Shown here: piece by piece, positions 8,966 through 17,548 of the stretch | Position numbering within the stretch: the stretch's first letter is position 1 | How the letters are laid out: every line of letters starts with the position of its first letter | From: CAWBLP01 sp963789495 | Lineage (GTDB): Bacteria; Pseudomonadota; Alphaproteobacteria; Acetobacterales; Acetobacteraceae | Length of the DNA: 64,000 nucleotides | Assembly (NCBI GenBank): GCA_963789495.1 | Contig: CAWBLP010000031.1 | Location: forward strand, 1-64,000 | Direction of reading: 5' to 3' | The notes under the pieces: generated by a model | Told to the model about the DNA's origin: nothing | The model's database searches: none | The model's input: the letters and a program-made list of their open reading frames with translations, nothing else | Translations under genes and position numbers: made by a program

Positions 8966-9961
8966 ATGCATCTCGCCCGCTTCCCCCGGGTCCGCTTCTT
9001 CCCGACCCCGACGCCGCTGGAGCATTTGCCGAACCTGTCACGCCATCTGGGCGGGCCGGAGATCTGGATCAAGCGCGACGACTGCACGGTGGTGGCGACC
9101 GGCGGCAACAAGGTGCGCAAGCTGGAATGGCTGGCCGGCGAGGCGATGGCGCAGGGCGCCGACCACATCGTGACCCAGGGCGCGGTGCAGTCCAACCACG
9201 TGCGCCAGACCGCGGCGGTGGCGCGCAAGCTGGGCATGAAATGTACCGCGCTGCTGGAGCACCGGATCGAGACCAACGACCGCGACTACCTGAACAGCGG
9301 CAACGTGCTGCTGGACCGGCTGTTCGACTGCACAATCGAATATCGCCAGCCCGGGCTGGACATGAACGCGGAAGCCGAGGCGAAGGGCCAGGCGCTGCGG
9401 GAGACCGGCGCGAAGCCGTATGTGATCCCTGGCGGCGGGTCCAACCGGGTCGGCGCGCTGGGCTACGTGTCATGCGCCCAGGAACTGATGCAGCAGGCCG
9501 ACGAGATGGATCTGCGCATCGACCGGATCGTCACCGCGACCGGCAGCGCCGGGACCCATGCCGGCCTGGTGGTCGGGCTGCAAGGCTGCAACGCCGGCAT
9601 CCCGGTGCTGGGGATCGGCGTGCGCAACCCGAAGGATCGGCAGGAAGCCGCGGTGCACAAGCTGGCCGAGCTCACCGCGGAGTATGTTGGTGTGCAAGGC
9701 GGCATCCCCCGCGCCGCGGTGGAAGCCAATTGCGACTATGTCGGCCCAGGCTACGGCATGCCGACCGAGGGCATGAAGGAAGCCGTGCTGATGCTGGCGC
9801 GGCTGGAAGGCGTGCTGCTCGATCCGGTCTATTCCGGCAAGGCGATGGCGGGGCTGATCGACCTGATCCGCAAGGGCGCCTTCGGCAAGCACGAGAGGAT
9901 CGTGTTCCTGCACACCGGCGGCGCGGTCGGGTTGTTCGGTTATACTGGCGTGTTCGAATAG
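8966..9961 (+). CDS. dcyD: D-cysteine desulfhydrase (PLP-dependent)
   Basis: This 331-residue cytoplasmic PLP enzyme belongs to the ACC deaminase/D-cysteine desulfhydrase family, which splits D-cysteine to pyruvate, ammonia and H2S. The ATG at 8966 is preceded by AGGAGAG at good spacing and gives the usual start MHLARFPRVRFFPTPTPLE. The PLP Schiff-base Lys is in VATGGNKVRKLEW. The next key block is QGAVQSNHVRQTAAVA, and the phosphate-binding region is TATGSAGTHAGL. The C-terminus (FLHTGGAVGLFGY) is also typical. ACC deaminase is a close relative, but the residues around the active site and the length fit D-cysteine desulfhydrase better. Confidence 0.88.
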   Translation: MHLARFPRVRFFPTPTPLEHLPNLSRHLGGPEIWIKRDDCTVVATGGNKVRKLEWLAGEAMAQGADHIVTQGAVQSNHVRQTAAVARKLGMKCTALLEHRIETNDRDYLNSGNVLLDRLFDCTIEYRQPGLDMNAEAEAKGQALRETGAKPYVIPGGGSNRVGALGYVSCAQELMQQADEMDLRIDRIVTATGSAGTHAGLVVGLQGCNAGIPVLGIGVRNPKDRQEAAVHKLAELTAEYVGVQGGIPRAAVEANCDYVGPGYGMPTEGMKEAVLMLARLEGVLLDPVYSGKAMAGLIDLIRKGAFGKHERIVFLHTGGAVGLFGYTGVFE

Positions 9962-10238
9962 GCGCTGCGCTGAGGGCGTTCGGGGGACATGCCGGGGCGG
10001 GGGCCGCGCCAACGCAGGTCAGCACAGGCAAGGAGCGCAAGCCGCTCGCCACTGTCCCGCTGTCCCCACTGTCCCCTGGTCATGGCCGACCTGACCCCAT
10101 GACGCGATGGGCAGCACGGATTCGTGCAAAGCCGCCCACGGGCGAGGAGCTGGAATGCAATCGGCTGAAGGCGCCGCGCGGGGCAGCACTGATCGAGCGT
10201 GACGTGCTGAACGAGAGGATCGTCATTCTGGAGGCCAA

Positions 10239-10541
10239 CCGCACTTTGGTTCGGCGGAGATGTCGGACCACTGCCAGAAAAAGATCGCGTTTCTCGGCAT
10301 CGAAACTTCACCCGCCTTCGTCCGCGTGCCTGAGGGCAATGGCTGCGCGGGGCGCTGCATCCGAAAGCTCAAGCAGGGCCCGCAGTGGATGGGACATATT
10401 GAGACGATCGAGGAACTGCGTCAGGCGCTGCTGCCGTTCCGCGAGAGCTGCAACAACACGTGGTTGATCGAGCGGCGCGGCTTCCTCAGCCCAGTCGCGT
10501 CCCGACAGAAGCGGCGTCGCCTCGTCGTCAAGGCTGCGTAA
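10239..10541 (+). pseudogene. IS3-family transposase C-terminal remnant
   Basis: This is the decayed end of an IS3-type OrfB (rve integrase) gene. The readable frame carries FLGIETSPAFVRVPEGNGCA, then IETIEELRQALLPFRESCNN and TWLIERRGFLSPVASRQ. These match in order the end of IS3 transposases (SPAFVRAPEGNGCAERF, then YNTTWLIERHGF). The catalytic Glu of the DDE triad, which should follow GNGCA, is replaced (GCAGRC), and the N-terminal two thirds are missing. The flanking 9962-10238 shows no coding signal. It marks an old insertion at the edge of the accessory stretch. Confidence 0.7.
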
Positions 10542-10602
10542 CCTTCAACACCGTGTTCCAGGAACTGAGTACGGCACTGCATATGACCACCTGAGTCGGT
10601 GA

Positions 10603-11925
10603 TCAGGCCGCGAGCTTCTCGGCCTCGCGCTGGAACCGCCGGTTGATGAGACTCTCCGGCCGTCCCGCCAAACGCTCATAGGCCAGGCCCAGGGCGAGCG
10701 GCCTCCGGCCGGCGCGCAAGGCCGCCGCGGTCAGGGTCCAGTCCACGATGTCGCGCTGCGCGTTGCTGCCGCCGATGCGCCAGATTTCGGGTCGCAGGGG
10801 AAACAACAGCGCGACGCAGTCGTCGTACGCCCCGCGATGGAAGGCGACCATTGCCTCGACCAGCGGCACCCCGACCTCCCGGTACAACGCCGCGGTTTCG
10901 CCGGTGCCGGCGGCGGTTTGACGCATGGTGGACAGGCGCGCCTCAGCGAGAGCCTCGTTGTCGGAGCGCAGTTCGGTCATCGCGGCGTGCATGTCGGCAA
11001 ATACCATGCGGCGTCCGTCAGCATGCCCTTCCCAGCGGGGCAGCAGATCGTTCCAGCGATGGCCGACATCGCAGCCCAGCGTGTCCAGGCGCCACAGCAA
11101 GGCGGCGGGATCGCAGACCGCCAACCCATACGGGCGGAGCCAACGCATCAGCGGGCCATCGTAGAGTTCCAGCGCTTCGCCGAACTGATCGAGTTCAACG
11201 TGGAACAGGGCGGTATGCCACCATAGATGACCTTGCGCACCGCTTTCGGCCGAGGCCCAGAGCGCCGCGTGCTCCGTGCTCCAGGCGAGGCCGTCCTTGG
11301 GACGGCCGGTCATTTCCATGCAATGCATGATCCCGTGGTGGGCGAAATAGAGATGCGGTTCGAGGGCGATGGCGGCTCGTGCCTCTTCCTCGGCCTGGGC
11401 ATAGCTGCCGGCCTCCTCCAGTCCGAAGCCGCGAGCCGCGCGCAACACGGCGAAACCGGGTGTGTGGGGCGACCAGTACGGCAAGGCGCGCGCCGCACGG
11501 TCGCGCTCGCGAGGAAAGCGGCCCAGCAATGCGTCGGCATAGAAAGCGGCATAATGGGCCAGGAGATCGCGCGGATAGTCCAGCAGGTGCGCTTCGAGCG
11601 CCGAGACACTGGCCCGCCCTTCGCCGGCGAGCATCCGGTCGAGCGCGCCGAACAAGGAACGCTCACGCTCGTTCATCGGCAGCGTCCGCGCCCTCTCGGC
11701 CAGCTCGCCGGCCATGACGGCCAGCCTGGGGTCGAGCGGGATCGCGAGCATCCATGCCTTGGCGATCAAGGCCACGGGCATTTCGGGTGCCATGGCGCTT
11801 GCCGCATCAAGCAGGGCAATTGCGTCACCATGGCCGACGGTGAACGCGCGGATGGCCTGGTCGAGACGTTCCACGGCTTCTGATGTGCCACCCGAAACCG
11901 CATTCCCCTGGGCGTCCTGCGTCAT
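10603..11925 (-). CDS. TPR-repeat protein, TTC38-like
   Basis: The product is a soluble helical-repeat protein of about 440 residues. The start at 11925 (MTQDAQGNAVSGG) has a strong GGGAGG ribosome site, and the frame upstream is not protein-like. The pattern is alternating helix pairs: LDQAIRAFTVGHGDAIALL, ALEPHLYFAHHGIMHCMEM, then SGAQGHLWWHTALFHVELDQ. The HLWWHTALFHLELG block and the overall order match the tetratricopeptide repeat protein 38 (TTC38) family, found in bacteria and eukaryotes, whose biochemical role is not established. The gene stands alone. The opposite strand has long open frames that are shadows. Confidence 0.8.
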   Translation of the reverse strand: MTQDAQGNAVSGGTSEAVERLDQAIRAFTVGHGDAIALLDAASAMAPEMPVALIAKAWMLAIPLDPRLAVMAGELAERARTLPMNERERSLFGALDRMLAGEGRASVSALEAHLLDYPRDLLAHYAAFYADALLGRFPRERDRAARALPYWSPHTPGFAVLRAARGFGLEEAGSYAQAEEEARAAIALEPHLYFAHHGIMHCMEMTGRPKDGLAWSTEHAALWASAESGAQGHLWWHTALFHVELDQFGEALELYDGPLMRWLRPYGLAVCDPAALLWRLDTLGCDVGHRWNDLLPRWEGHADGRRMVFADMHAAMTELRSDNEALAEARLSTMRQTAAGTGETAALYREVGVPLVEAMVAFHRGAYDDCVALLFPLRPEIWRIGGSNAQRDIVDWTLTAAALRAGRRPLALGLAYERLAGRPESLINRRFQREAEKLAA

Positions 11926-12198
11926 TCGACGGCCTCCCTTTGACCGATTGGTCCGGCGATCTTCCAGGGAACATAACCGCCGTAGGAGAGGCTCTGGAAC
12001 GATACAGCCCGAACCTGACAATCTTAGCGCGAATATTCACACGGTGAAAATAGCGGCGTAGGCTCCAGTCAAGTGTCGCAGAAACTGCGGGCGGTACAGT
12101 AATTTGGTGCAGTTCACGATCCGCCGCTGCCGGGTCGCTCGTGGAGACACGCCCGGATCGCCCCTAAATCGCCGCACATGCGGACATGTCACTGCGCA

Positions 12199-12570
12199 CT
12201 ACCACAGACGGCGAAAATGCCTGGTCGACCCGGTCGATGAAGTGGTTTGACATGCAGGCCCTGCATCCGCATGCCCGACAAAAACGGTGGAAAACCGCGA
12301 GCAGCTGCGCCGCCTGCCAAGCTCGGCCTGCATGAGCCGGAAAATGTTCAATGGTAACAGGATGGCATGCAAGATCAGTATCGGCCCCAAACCACCAACC
12401 GATGCGTACGCGATGAATGCCACATTGCTGGCAATGGCAAATAAGCGGAGTGCCCGCATCGACCTCATGGAGAAGGTGATCAGGACCAGCAGGGATGCCA
12501 GGTAGCCGATGACGTCGGCACTCCATCCATGGGAAGGAGACACGTGCGTCCAGGCCAGCATTGGTTCCAT
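12199..12570 (-). CDS. YgjV-like inner-membrane protein
   Basis: This 123-residue protein has a core of VIGYLASLLVLITFSMRSM, ALRLFAIASNVAFIAYAS and ILILHAILLPLNIFRLMQAE, which is the signature of the Imp-YgjV family of small membrane proteins (three helices). The family is of unknown function and is sometimes fused to a cyclic-nucleotide-binding domain. Residues after about 88 become Ser/Thr/Arg-rich and do not resemble family members, so the C-terminus may have been altered by a small deletion or frameshift. A complete insertion sequence sits about 120 bp upstream of the start and could affect its promoter. Confidence 0.68.
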   Translation of the reverse strand: MEPMLAWTHVSPSHGWSADVIGYLASLLVLITFSMRSMRALRLFAIASNVAFIAYASVGGLGPILILHAILLPLNIFRLMQAELGRRRSCSRFSTVFVGHADAGPACQTTSSTGSTRHFRRLW

Positions 12571-12688
12571 TTGAGCATTCCCGCTGCCGATCCCAGTATG
12601 CTGGCTTTTGCTCGTTGGCTGCTGTGAAGCCGATCACAGCAGTGGTGGGGCAGATACTTGCAATCATCTTCCCGCCCGATCGAATGAG

Positions 12689-13737
12689 TAGACCCGTTGC
12701 GAAAGTCGGCCCCCCGGTCAGCGGTGTCCGGCGCGTTCTCACCGGCGGCGTTTCCCTCACCTGATCAGAACGGTCCGAACCCAGCTTGCAGGTTCACCAG
12801 TCCCGCGATGATGGAGATTTTGGTGTGATGCGTCCCAAGTGGGTTGCGAAACCGCTCAGCAGCGATCCTGAACCGTTTCGTTCGTCCGATCCGGTGCTCA
12901 ACCCTGACACGGAATCCACTCAGTCCACGGTTATATGCCTTCTCCTCATCAGTGAGTTTCCCGTTCTTTGGCTTCTTGTATGGACATTCCAGGTTCCGAT
13001 GTTCCTTGTCGTACCCCTGGTACGCACTGTCCGCGTAGAGCCGTGCCTTCCTCGGCAGCTTTGGTCCATTGCGACGGATCGCCAGGTCATGGTGACTGCC
13101 GGGGTGAGAGGGCGAGGCGCTGACGATACGACCATTCCGGGTAACGATGTATTCGGTCTTCACCGTATGGCGCTTCTTCTTGCCGGAGTAATGCTCTCGC
13201 TGTTTGGCGTCCGTGTCAGGACGCTGGATCGGCTGCTCGGTGCAATCGACGATCAGGGCCTCGGCCTCGTTCCGACTGATTTTGGGCTTCCGTCCAACCC
13301 CGATCAGCGGCCGGGCGAGCTTTTCGATCCGCTGGATCGCTCGGCAGATCGCGCTTTTGTTGACGTTGTAGAAGAAGCCCAGGAACTCCTGGGTGATGTA
13401 GCAACGATAATAGATCAGCATGATCAAAAGATGATCTTCCAAACCACCGACGTCCCAGGGGCGGCCGGATTTGGCCTTGTGCAGCTGAGCTTTCTCCCAG
13501 GGGTCCGCGAGTTGCTTCAGCATTTTGTCGAACGTGGCGACGCTGACCCCGGTCAGGCGGACGAAGCTCGTGCTGGCGCGCAACCGGGCAGCGGAGAACG
13601 GACGGGACATCGGGCCGGTACCTTCATGAAGAAGGTTCTCGACGAATCGAATCGTCCCGTGACCTGTCAAGCTCGGCCGCGCCGGCTCAGCTCACCGACG
13701 GAGAGCCGCTAACGTACTCATTTTCGCAACGGGTCTA
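12689..13737 (-). mobile_element. Complete IS5-type insertion sequence
   Basis: The ends are a 16-bp inverted repeat, TAGACCCGTTGCGAAA at 12689-12704 and its exact complement at 13722-13737. One transposase gene fills the interior. The element is 1049 bp, normal for the IS427/ISL2-like groups of IS5. The outermost TA (or TAG) may be the duplicated target rather than part of the element, since TA and TNA targets are usual in these groups. The perfect terminal repeats and intact gene suggest a recent, potentially active copy. Confidence 0.88.
12765..13610 (-). CDS. IS5-family DDE transposase
   Basis: The transposase is about 281 residues from MSRPFSAARLRAS; a 20-codon upstream extension to 13670 is possible but not family-like. 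An N-terminal helix-turn-helix region comes first (VSVATFDKMLKQL, then YYRCYITQEFLGFFYNVNKS, AICRAIQRIEKLARP). The catalytic domain is of the DDE_Tnp_4 type. The first Asp is in LIVDCTEQPIQRP, the second in ARLYADSAYQGYD, and the Glu in RVRVEHRIGRTKRFR. All three acidic residues are present, so the enzyme may be active. It catalyses cut-and-paste movement of the flanking element. Confidence 0.9.
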   Translation of the reverse strand: MSRPFSAARLRASTSFVRLTGVSVATFDKMLKQLADPWEKAQLHKAKSGRPWDVGGLEDHLLIMLIYYRCYITQEFLGFFYNVNKSAICRAIQRIEKLARPLIGVGRKPKISRNEAEALIVDCTEQPIQRPDTDAKQREHYSGKKKRHTVKTEYIVTRNGRIVSASPSHPGSHHDLAIRRNGPKLPRKARLYADSAYQGYDKEHRNLECPYKKPKNGKLTDEEKAYNRGLSGFRVRVEHRIGRTKRFRIAAERFRNPLGTHHTKISIIAGLVNLQAGFGPF

Positions 13738-14165
13738 GTAAGGAGGCGCGTATCCTGAGCAGGACAGCCAGAGGTGAGCAAGTCGAGCACGACGAGATAA
13801 TGCGGCAGTGCAAAGACGGACGTATCATCAAAGTCTCAGCGACGGTCTCACCACCTGCAACGACTGACGGAGCTCGGCCAGGCCGTCGTCCTGACCCGCT
13901 CAGGTCTCTGCCATCTGCACTATCTACTACTGCAGGTTCGATGTAGTAGATGAAGGCTCCCACGAAAATTTCCCGATCTCTTCCGACTGCACCGGCTCGG
14001 GCTTGTCCTTGACCTCAAGCATGGAAGCCGAGGTGAAGACCTCGAACTCAATGTCATTGTTATCAAGGCGGCCGGGTCCCCAGCCAATCATGAACGCGCG
14101 GAGTATCAACGGAACTCGGCCATTCCGTCCCATCGCTCACGATCTCCCCGGCCCTCTGTCCCCGA
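13738..14165. other. Lower-GC stretch without a confident gene
   Basis: This gap between the insertion sequence and a membrane-protein gene is visibly less GC-rich than the rest. A minus-strand frame at 13927-14133 (68 codons, containing NNDIEFEVFTSAS and SEEIGKFSWEPS) reads like real protein and might be a gene fragment. It has no recognised family and an opposite-strand frame is equally open, so it is not called. The composition suggests transferred DNA. Confidence 0.35.
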
Positions 14166-14780
14166 CTACCGATCACTGGGCACGAAAATGATCCGTCCCG
14201 GATTGTCAATTGTGAAGCTTTGAAGAGTATCGGTTGAAACTACCTTGTCCGAACGGCAGGCGGTGGTAAAAAGTAGCATGTAACCGACCAGATACAGCAC
14301 GCCGAACACGGCTATTCCCCTCACAAAAGGATCGTCGAACCATTTTCTGTAATTGAACCACTCCACCGGTTTCGGCAACGTTGTCCCGGCCTTCTCGCTC
14401 TCCGTTCCCTGCTCTTTTGCAGGCGTCCACGGGGTGATGGACCGAAAGAGGTGTCTAAAGCCGTGTCTTTCTGGATTATACTCTACCCCATCCTTTTCCA
14501 ACTCCTCTTCGTAGTAAGTCTCCAGTCTTCTGCAGGCAAGCGACCAGCCCCAGAAGATCACGTTGAGGAATCCAGTCGTAAGAACTGTAAACACGATAAA
14601 GAATAATGGAACAAGCCAGTGTATCCGCCCGCAGTCTCTGAAGAGCTCTATCGTCCCCAAGAGAGCTATCGGCACGAAGAGGCTCGTCGTATGGGTGCGT
14701 ACGTCGCTGAAGTGCCTGTGATACTCTCCAGCCTCGGCGTGCATTTTTTCGATTGTGTCGCGCGACACGTCCCCCTCCAT
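14166..14780 (-). CDS. Hypothetical membrane protein with atypical base composition
   Basis: This 204-residue protein matches no family I recognise. It starts MEGDVSRDTIEKMHAEAGEY with a soluble helix. Hydrophobic segments follow at about residues 29-45 (TTSLFVPIALLGTIELF), 53-81 (IHWLVPLFFIVFTVLTTGF, NVIFWGWSL) and 157-179 (VRGIAVFGVLYLVGYMLLF). Between them is a charged cytoplasmic domain with LETYYEEELEKDGVEYNPER. Codon use is much richer in A and T than in neighbouring genes, a sign of horizontal acquisition. The layout resembles small effector or sensor membrane proteins of defence or stress modules, but this is only a structural impression. No partner gene is recognisable beside it. Confidence 0.65.
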   Translation of the reverse strand: MEGDVSRDTIEKMHAEAGEYHRHFSDVRTHTTSLFVPIALLGTIELFRDCGRIHWLVPLFFIVFTVLTTGFLNVIFWGWSLACRRLETYYEEELEKDGVEYNPERHGFRHLFRSITPWTPAKEQGTESEKAGTTLPKPVEWFNYRKWFDDPFVRGIAVFGVLYLVGYMLLFTTACRSDKVVSTDTLQSFTIDNPGRIIFVPSDR

Positions 14781-15088
14781 GCTATACTCACCCTACGATC
14801 GCCACGCTGCGGCAAGTTGGTCGCGCCGGCAAGATCGGGCCGGGCCTGCTGCCAATGATCACGCAACGAATATGGCACGGATACCTGTCGAGCCTTTCCC
14901 GGGCATCCGATTGGGTACGGAGCTATTTCAACAACCCCGCCACCGGGAGGCGGTGCACAAAGCAGAAGGAAAATGGCACCGCACGAGGGAGCGATGTCAC
15001 CCATCCTCACCGGCCCCATTGACTTGCCCCACCACGATCAGGCCGTGTTGCATCCAGCGGTCACCACAAGGTCGAGGGGGAACCAAGC
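14781..15088. other. Leader region upstream of the MetE-like gene
   Basis: No gene is called here. Short frames on both strands lack protein character. It should contain the promoters of both the upstream minus-strand gene and the downstream methyltransferase gene. I looked for a SAM or cobalamin riboswitch, which would be natural before a methionine gene, and saw no recognisable conserved core. Confidence 0.35.
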
Positions 15089-16264
15089 ATGCTGCACAGC
15101 GAACACCGCATCCTGACCACACACACCGGCAGCCTGCCACGTCCGGCGGAGCTGACCGAACTCTACGCGCGTCGCGCCGCCGGCGAGGTCGTGGATGAAG
15201 CAGCGATCGACACCGCCGGCAAGGCGGCAACGCGGGAGGTGGTGCGCCAGCAGATCAAATCCGGCATCGATGTCGGCAATAACGGCGAGCAGCAGCGTGA
15301 GGCGTTCTTCCTGTATGTCCGCCACCGCATGAGCGGGTTCGGCGGCAACTGGAACCGCAAACCGATGGCCGATATCGCACGCTATCCCGGATTCCGCGCC
15401 TGGGCCGCGGCGCAGGACGCAGGGCGCCCCTCGGTCAGCAACCGCGACGGCGTGCCCAAGGCAATCGGCGAGGTGAAGTATCTGGACCCGGCGCTGGTCG
15501 AAGCGGAATGCAGCGAATTCCGCGCCACACTGGACGAGATCGGCGCACCCGGCTTCGCTGAACCGTTCATGACCGCCCCCTCCCCCGGGATCATCGCCGC
15601 GGCGATGCGCAACGAATTCTACGACACCGAGGACGCCTATCTCGCCGCGCTCGGCCGCGCGCTGCAGGTCGAATACGAAGCCATTGTGCGCTACGGGTTC
15701 CTGCTGCAGATCGACGCCCCCGACCTCGCGCTGGAAAGGCACATCACCTATCAGGACCGTCCGCTGTCGGAGTTCGTGGATTTCGCCGATCGCGTGGTGG
15801 CGACGATCAACGACGCGCTGCGCAACATCCCGCGCGACCGCGTGCGCATCCATGCCTGCTGGGGCAATTACGAGGCGCCGCACGATTGCGACGTGGACCT
15901 GGCGGACATCCTGCCGACGATTGCCCGCAGCAAGGTCGGCGGCTGGGTGCTGCCATTCGCCAATCCGCGCCACGCGCATGAATATCGCTGCCTGCAGAAC
16001 CTGCCGCTGGATGACGGCCAGGTGGTGGTGGCCGGCGTGATCGACCCGCTGACCAATTTCGTCGAACACCCCGAGGTGGTTGCCGACCGGTTGGAGCGGG
16101 TGGCGCAGGTGGTCGGCGATCCGCGACGTGTGCTGGCCGGCACGGATTGCGGCTTCGATACCTCGGCCGGACGCGGCCGGGTGGCGGCGGATGTGGTCTG
16201 GGCCAAGCTGGCGGCGATGGCGGAGGGGGCGAAAATTGCGTCCAGGCGACTGGGGATGGCCTGA
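15089..16264 (+). CDS. MetE C-terminal-like cobalamin-independent methyltransferase
   Basis: This 391-residue cytoplasmic protein corresponds to the catalytic half of cobalamin-independent methionine synthase, without the N-terminal folate-binding half. It begins with TTHTGSLPRPAEL, the usual HxGSxPRP start of stand-alone members. Zinc/thiol-site residues are seen in VRIHACWGNYEAPHD (His and Cys) and VLAGTDCGFDTSAGRG (Cys). The Glu-rich strand ILPTIARSKVGGW also fits. Stand-alone members are usually annotated as methyltetrahydropteroyltriglutamate-homocysteine methyltransferase, but many act on other methyl donors, so the substrate is uncertain. The ATG follows GAGGGGGAACC. A hairpin-cluster repeat lies directly downstream. 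Confidence 0.82.
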   Translation: MLHSEHRILTTHTGSLPRPAELTELYARRAAGEVVDEAAIDTAGKAATREVVRQQIKSGIDVGNNGEQQREAFFLYVRHRMSGFGGNWNRKPMADIARYPGFRAWAAAQDAGRPSVSNRDGVPKAIGEVKYLDPALVEAECSEFRATLDEIGAPGFAEPFMTAPSPGIIAAAMRNEFYDTEDAYLAALGRALQVEYEAIVRYGFLLQIDAPDLALERHITYQDRPLSEFVDFADRVVATINDALRNIPRDRVRIHACWGNYEAPHDCDVDLADILPTIARSKVGGWVLPFANPRHAHEYRCLQNLPLDDGQVVVAGVIDPLTNFVEHPEVVADRLERVAQVVGDPRRVLAGTDCGFDTSAGRGRVAADVVWAKLAAMAEGAKIASRRLGMA

Positions 16265-16269
16265 GACGC

Positions 16270-16540
16270 AGGCAAGTATCGAGGCGTTACCCCGAGCCCC
16301 ACCAGGCGGCTTTGCCTCCTGGACCTCCAGCAAAGGCTTGAATTTGCAATCGGATTCGGTTTGGGGTGCGGAGGGGTGCGGCGGTCCCGGACCAGGGTAT
16401 CATCGCGGAACGGCCCCCTCCCACCCCAAACAAAGTCGGTTCCAAGGGCCGGGCCCTTGGCGGGGTTTCAAGGGGCAGCGCCCCTTGATGGGGGGTTCCG
16501 GGGGCAACGCCCCCGACACTTGCCGCGTCCCACCACAAGC
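16270..16540 (+). repeat. Hairpin-cluster repeat, copy A
   Basis: This is a GC-rich intergenic element made of consecutive short hairpins. In order: GGCGGC..GCCTCC, AAAGGC..GCAATC (degenerate here), a long stem from GGTTTGGGGTGCGGAGGGG paired with CCCCCTCCCACCCCAAAC, AAGGGCC/GGCCCTT, AAGGGGC/GCCCCTT and GGGGGC/GCCCCC. The outer ends are inverted relatives: GCAGGCAAGTATCG on the left and CGACACTTGCCGCGTCCC on the right. It lies between two plus-strand genes, so it is not simply a convergent terminator. Confidence 0.8.
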
Positions 16541-16645
16541 GTGGATGCGCGGGATTTTGCAGCGGGATTGATCCAGATCAGCAGGTGGAACGCGGCCATA
16601 TCGCAGCTTCTGCCCCGTACAGACCATCCCACGGAGAAAGCGACC

Positions 16646-16825
16646 ATGACCTATCTGTCCCGTATCACGACCCTGCCGCAACCCATGATGAGCCCGCTGA
16701 TGCTGTCAGACCGGCTGTTGACCCTGGCGCAGGACGCGGACCGCGCCGGCTACCAGGTGACCGCGGAGCATCTGTTGCGCCTGGCCTCCAAGGTGCTCGA
16801 CTCCCAGCCGCCGCTGCGTAGCTGA
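16646..16825 (+). CDS. Small conserved-looking protein (59 aa)
   Basis: The ATG at 16646 has a GGAGAA ribosome site about 8 nt upstream. The product is a 59-residue soluble helical peptide with PQPMMSPLMLSDRLLTLAQD, DADRAGYQVTAEHLLRLASK and a short tail. The heptad-like Leu spacing suggests one or two amphipathic helices. I associate this pattern (LPQP-MSPL-LSDRLL-LA--ADRAG) with a small orphan family of Acetobacteraceae, which a search would need to confirm. The function is unknown. It converges on the ABC permease gene with only 6 bp between stops. Confidence 0.6.
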   Translation: MTYLSRITTLPQPMMSPLMLSDRLLTLAQDADRAGYQVTAEHLLRLASKVLDSQPPLRS

Positions 16826-16831
16826 TCCGCT

Positions 16832-17497
16832 TCATCGCCCCTTGAGCAGATGGCGTTCATAGGCCTGCGCCAGCAGCGTGCTGGGGAACAGCAGGGCGAA
16901 GTAGATCAGTGCGATCACCGTATAGACCTCCAGCGGCCGGTAGGTATCCGCCGTGATCAGCGTGCCGTTGTACAGCAGGTCGGGCACTGCGATGGTTGAC
17001 ACCAGCGAGGTGTTCTTGAGCTGCGTGATCGACTGATTGACGAAGGGCGGGATCATCCGCCGCATCGCCTGCGGCAGAATGACCTTCCGCATCACGTGCC
17101 ACGGCCGCAGCCCCAATGCGCGCGCGGCGTCCCATTGGCCGCGCTCGATCGAGATGATGCCGCCGCGAAAGATTTCCGCGTAGAACGCGCCCGTGTACAG
17201 CGACAGCGTCATCGTCGCCGCGGCGGTCGCTGGGATCTGGATGCCGAGCAGCACCGGCAGCGCGTAGTAGAACCAGACGATCTGCACCAGCAGGGGCGTG
17301 CAGCGGAACGCTTCGATGTAGCCGATCAGCGGCAGGTTCAGCAGTTTGGAGCGCGACATCCGACCCAGCCCGACCAGCAGGCCGATGATCAGCCCGAGCA
17401 GGATGGTGCCTGCCGTATAGGCGAGCGTGACCAGCATGCCCCGCCAGAACAACGGCGTGTAGCGGAGCAGAAACAGAAAATCCCATTGATAATGCAT
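16832..17497 (-). CDS. Polar amino-acid ABC transporter permease
   Basis: The product is a 221-residue inner-membrane permease of the HisM/GlnP type. It has five hydrophobic helices and the EAA loop GQWDAARALGLRPWHVMRKV followed by ILPQAMRRMIPPFVN, where the transport ATPase docks. The N-terminal TM motif FWRGMLVTLAYTAGTI is typical. It lies downstream of the binding-protein gene on the same strand. No ATPase and no second permease are in the window, so it must borrow an ATPase encoded elsewhere or form a homodimeric pore with a distant partner. A likely ligand is an amino acid or a related organic nitrogen compound. Confidence 0.9.
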   Translation of the reverse strand: MHYQWDFLFLLRYTPLFWRGMLVTLAYTAGTILLGLIIGLLVGLGRMSRSKLLNLPLIGYIEAFRCTPLLVQIVWFYYALPVLLGIQIPATAAATMTLSLYTGAFYAEIFRGGIISIERGQWDAARALGLRPWHVMRKVILPQAMRRMIPPFVNQSITQLKNTSLVSTIAVPDLLYNGTLITADTYRPLEVYTVIALIYFALLFPSTLLAQAYERHLLKGR

Positions 17498-17548
17498 GCT
17501 GCTCCATTCGCCTCTCCCGCACAGCAGGAGAGGCGTTTCCCGTTCGGG

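Noticed and set aside
9962..10238. Gene between D-cysteine desulfhydrase and the IS3 remnant
   Set aside because: Open frames are Arg-rich without family resemblance; probably degraded mobile-element DNA.
13927..14133. 68-codon minus-strand gene
   Set aside because: It has protein-like composition but no recognised family and no clear ribosome site, and the opposite strand is also open.
14781..15088. SAM or cobalamin riboswitch before the MetE-like gene
   Set aside because: No conserved riboswitch core or convincing terminator/antiterminator pair could be recognised by eye.
15038..16333. Minus-strand frame opposite the MetE-like gene
   Set aside because: The plus strand has complete family motifs, whereas the minus-strand protein is low-complexity.
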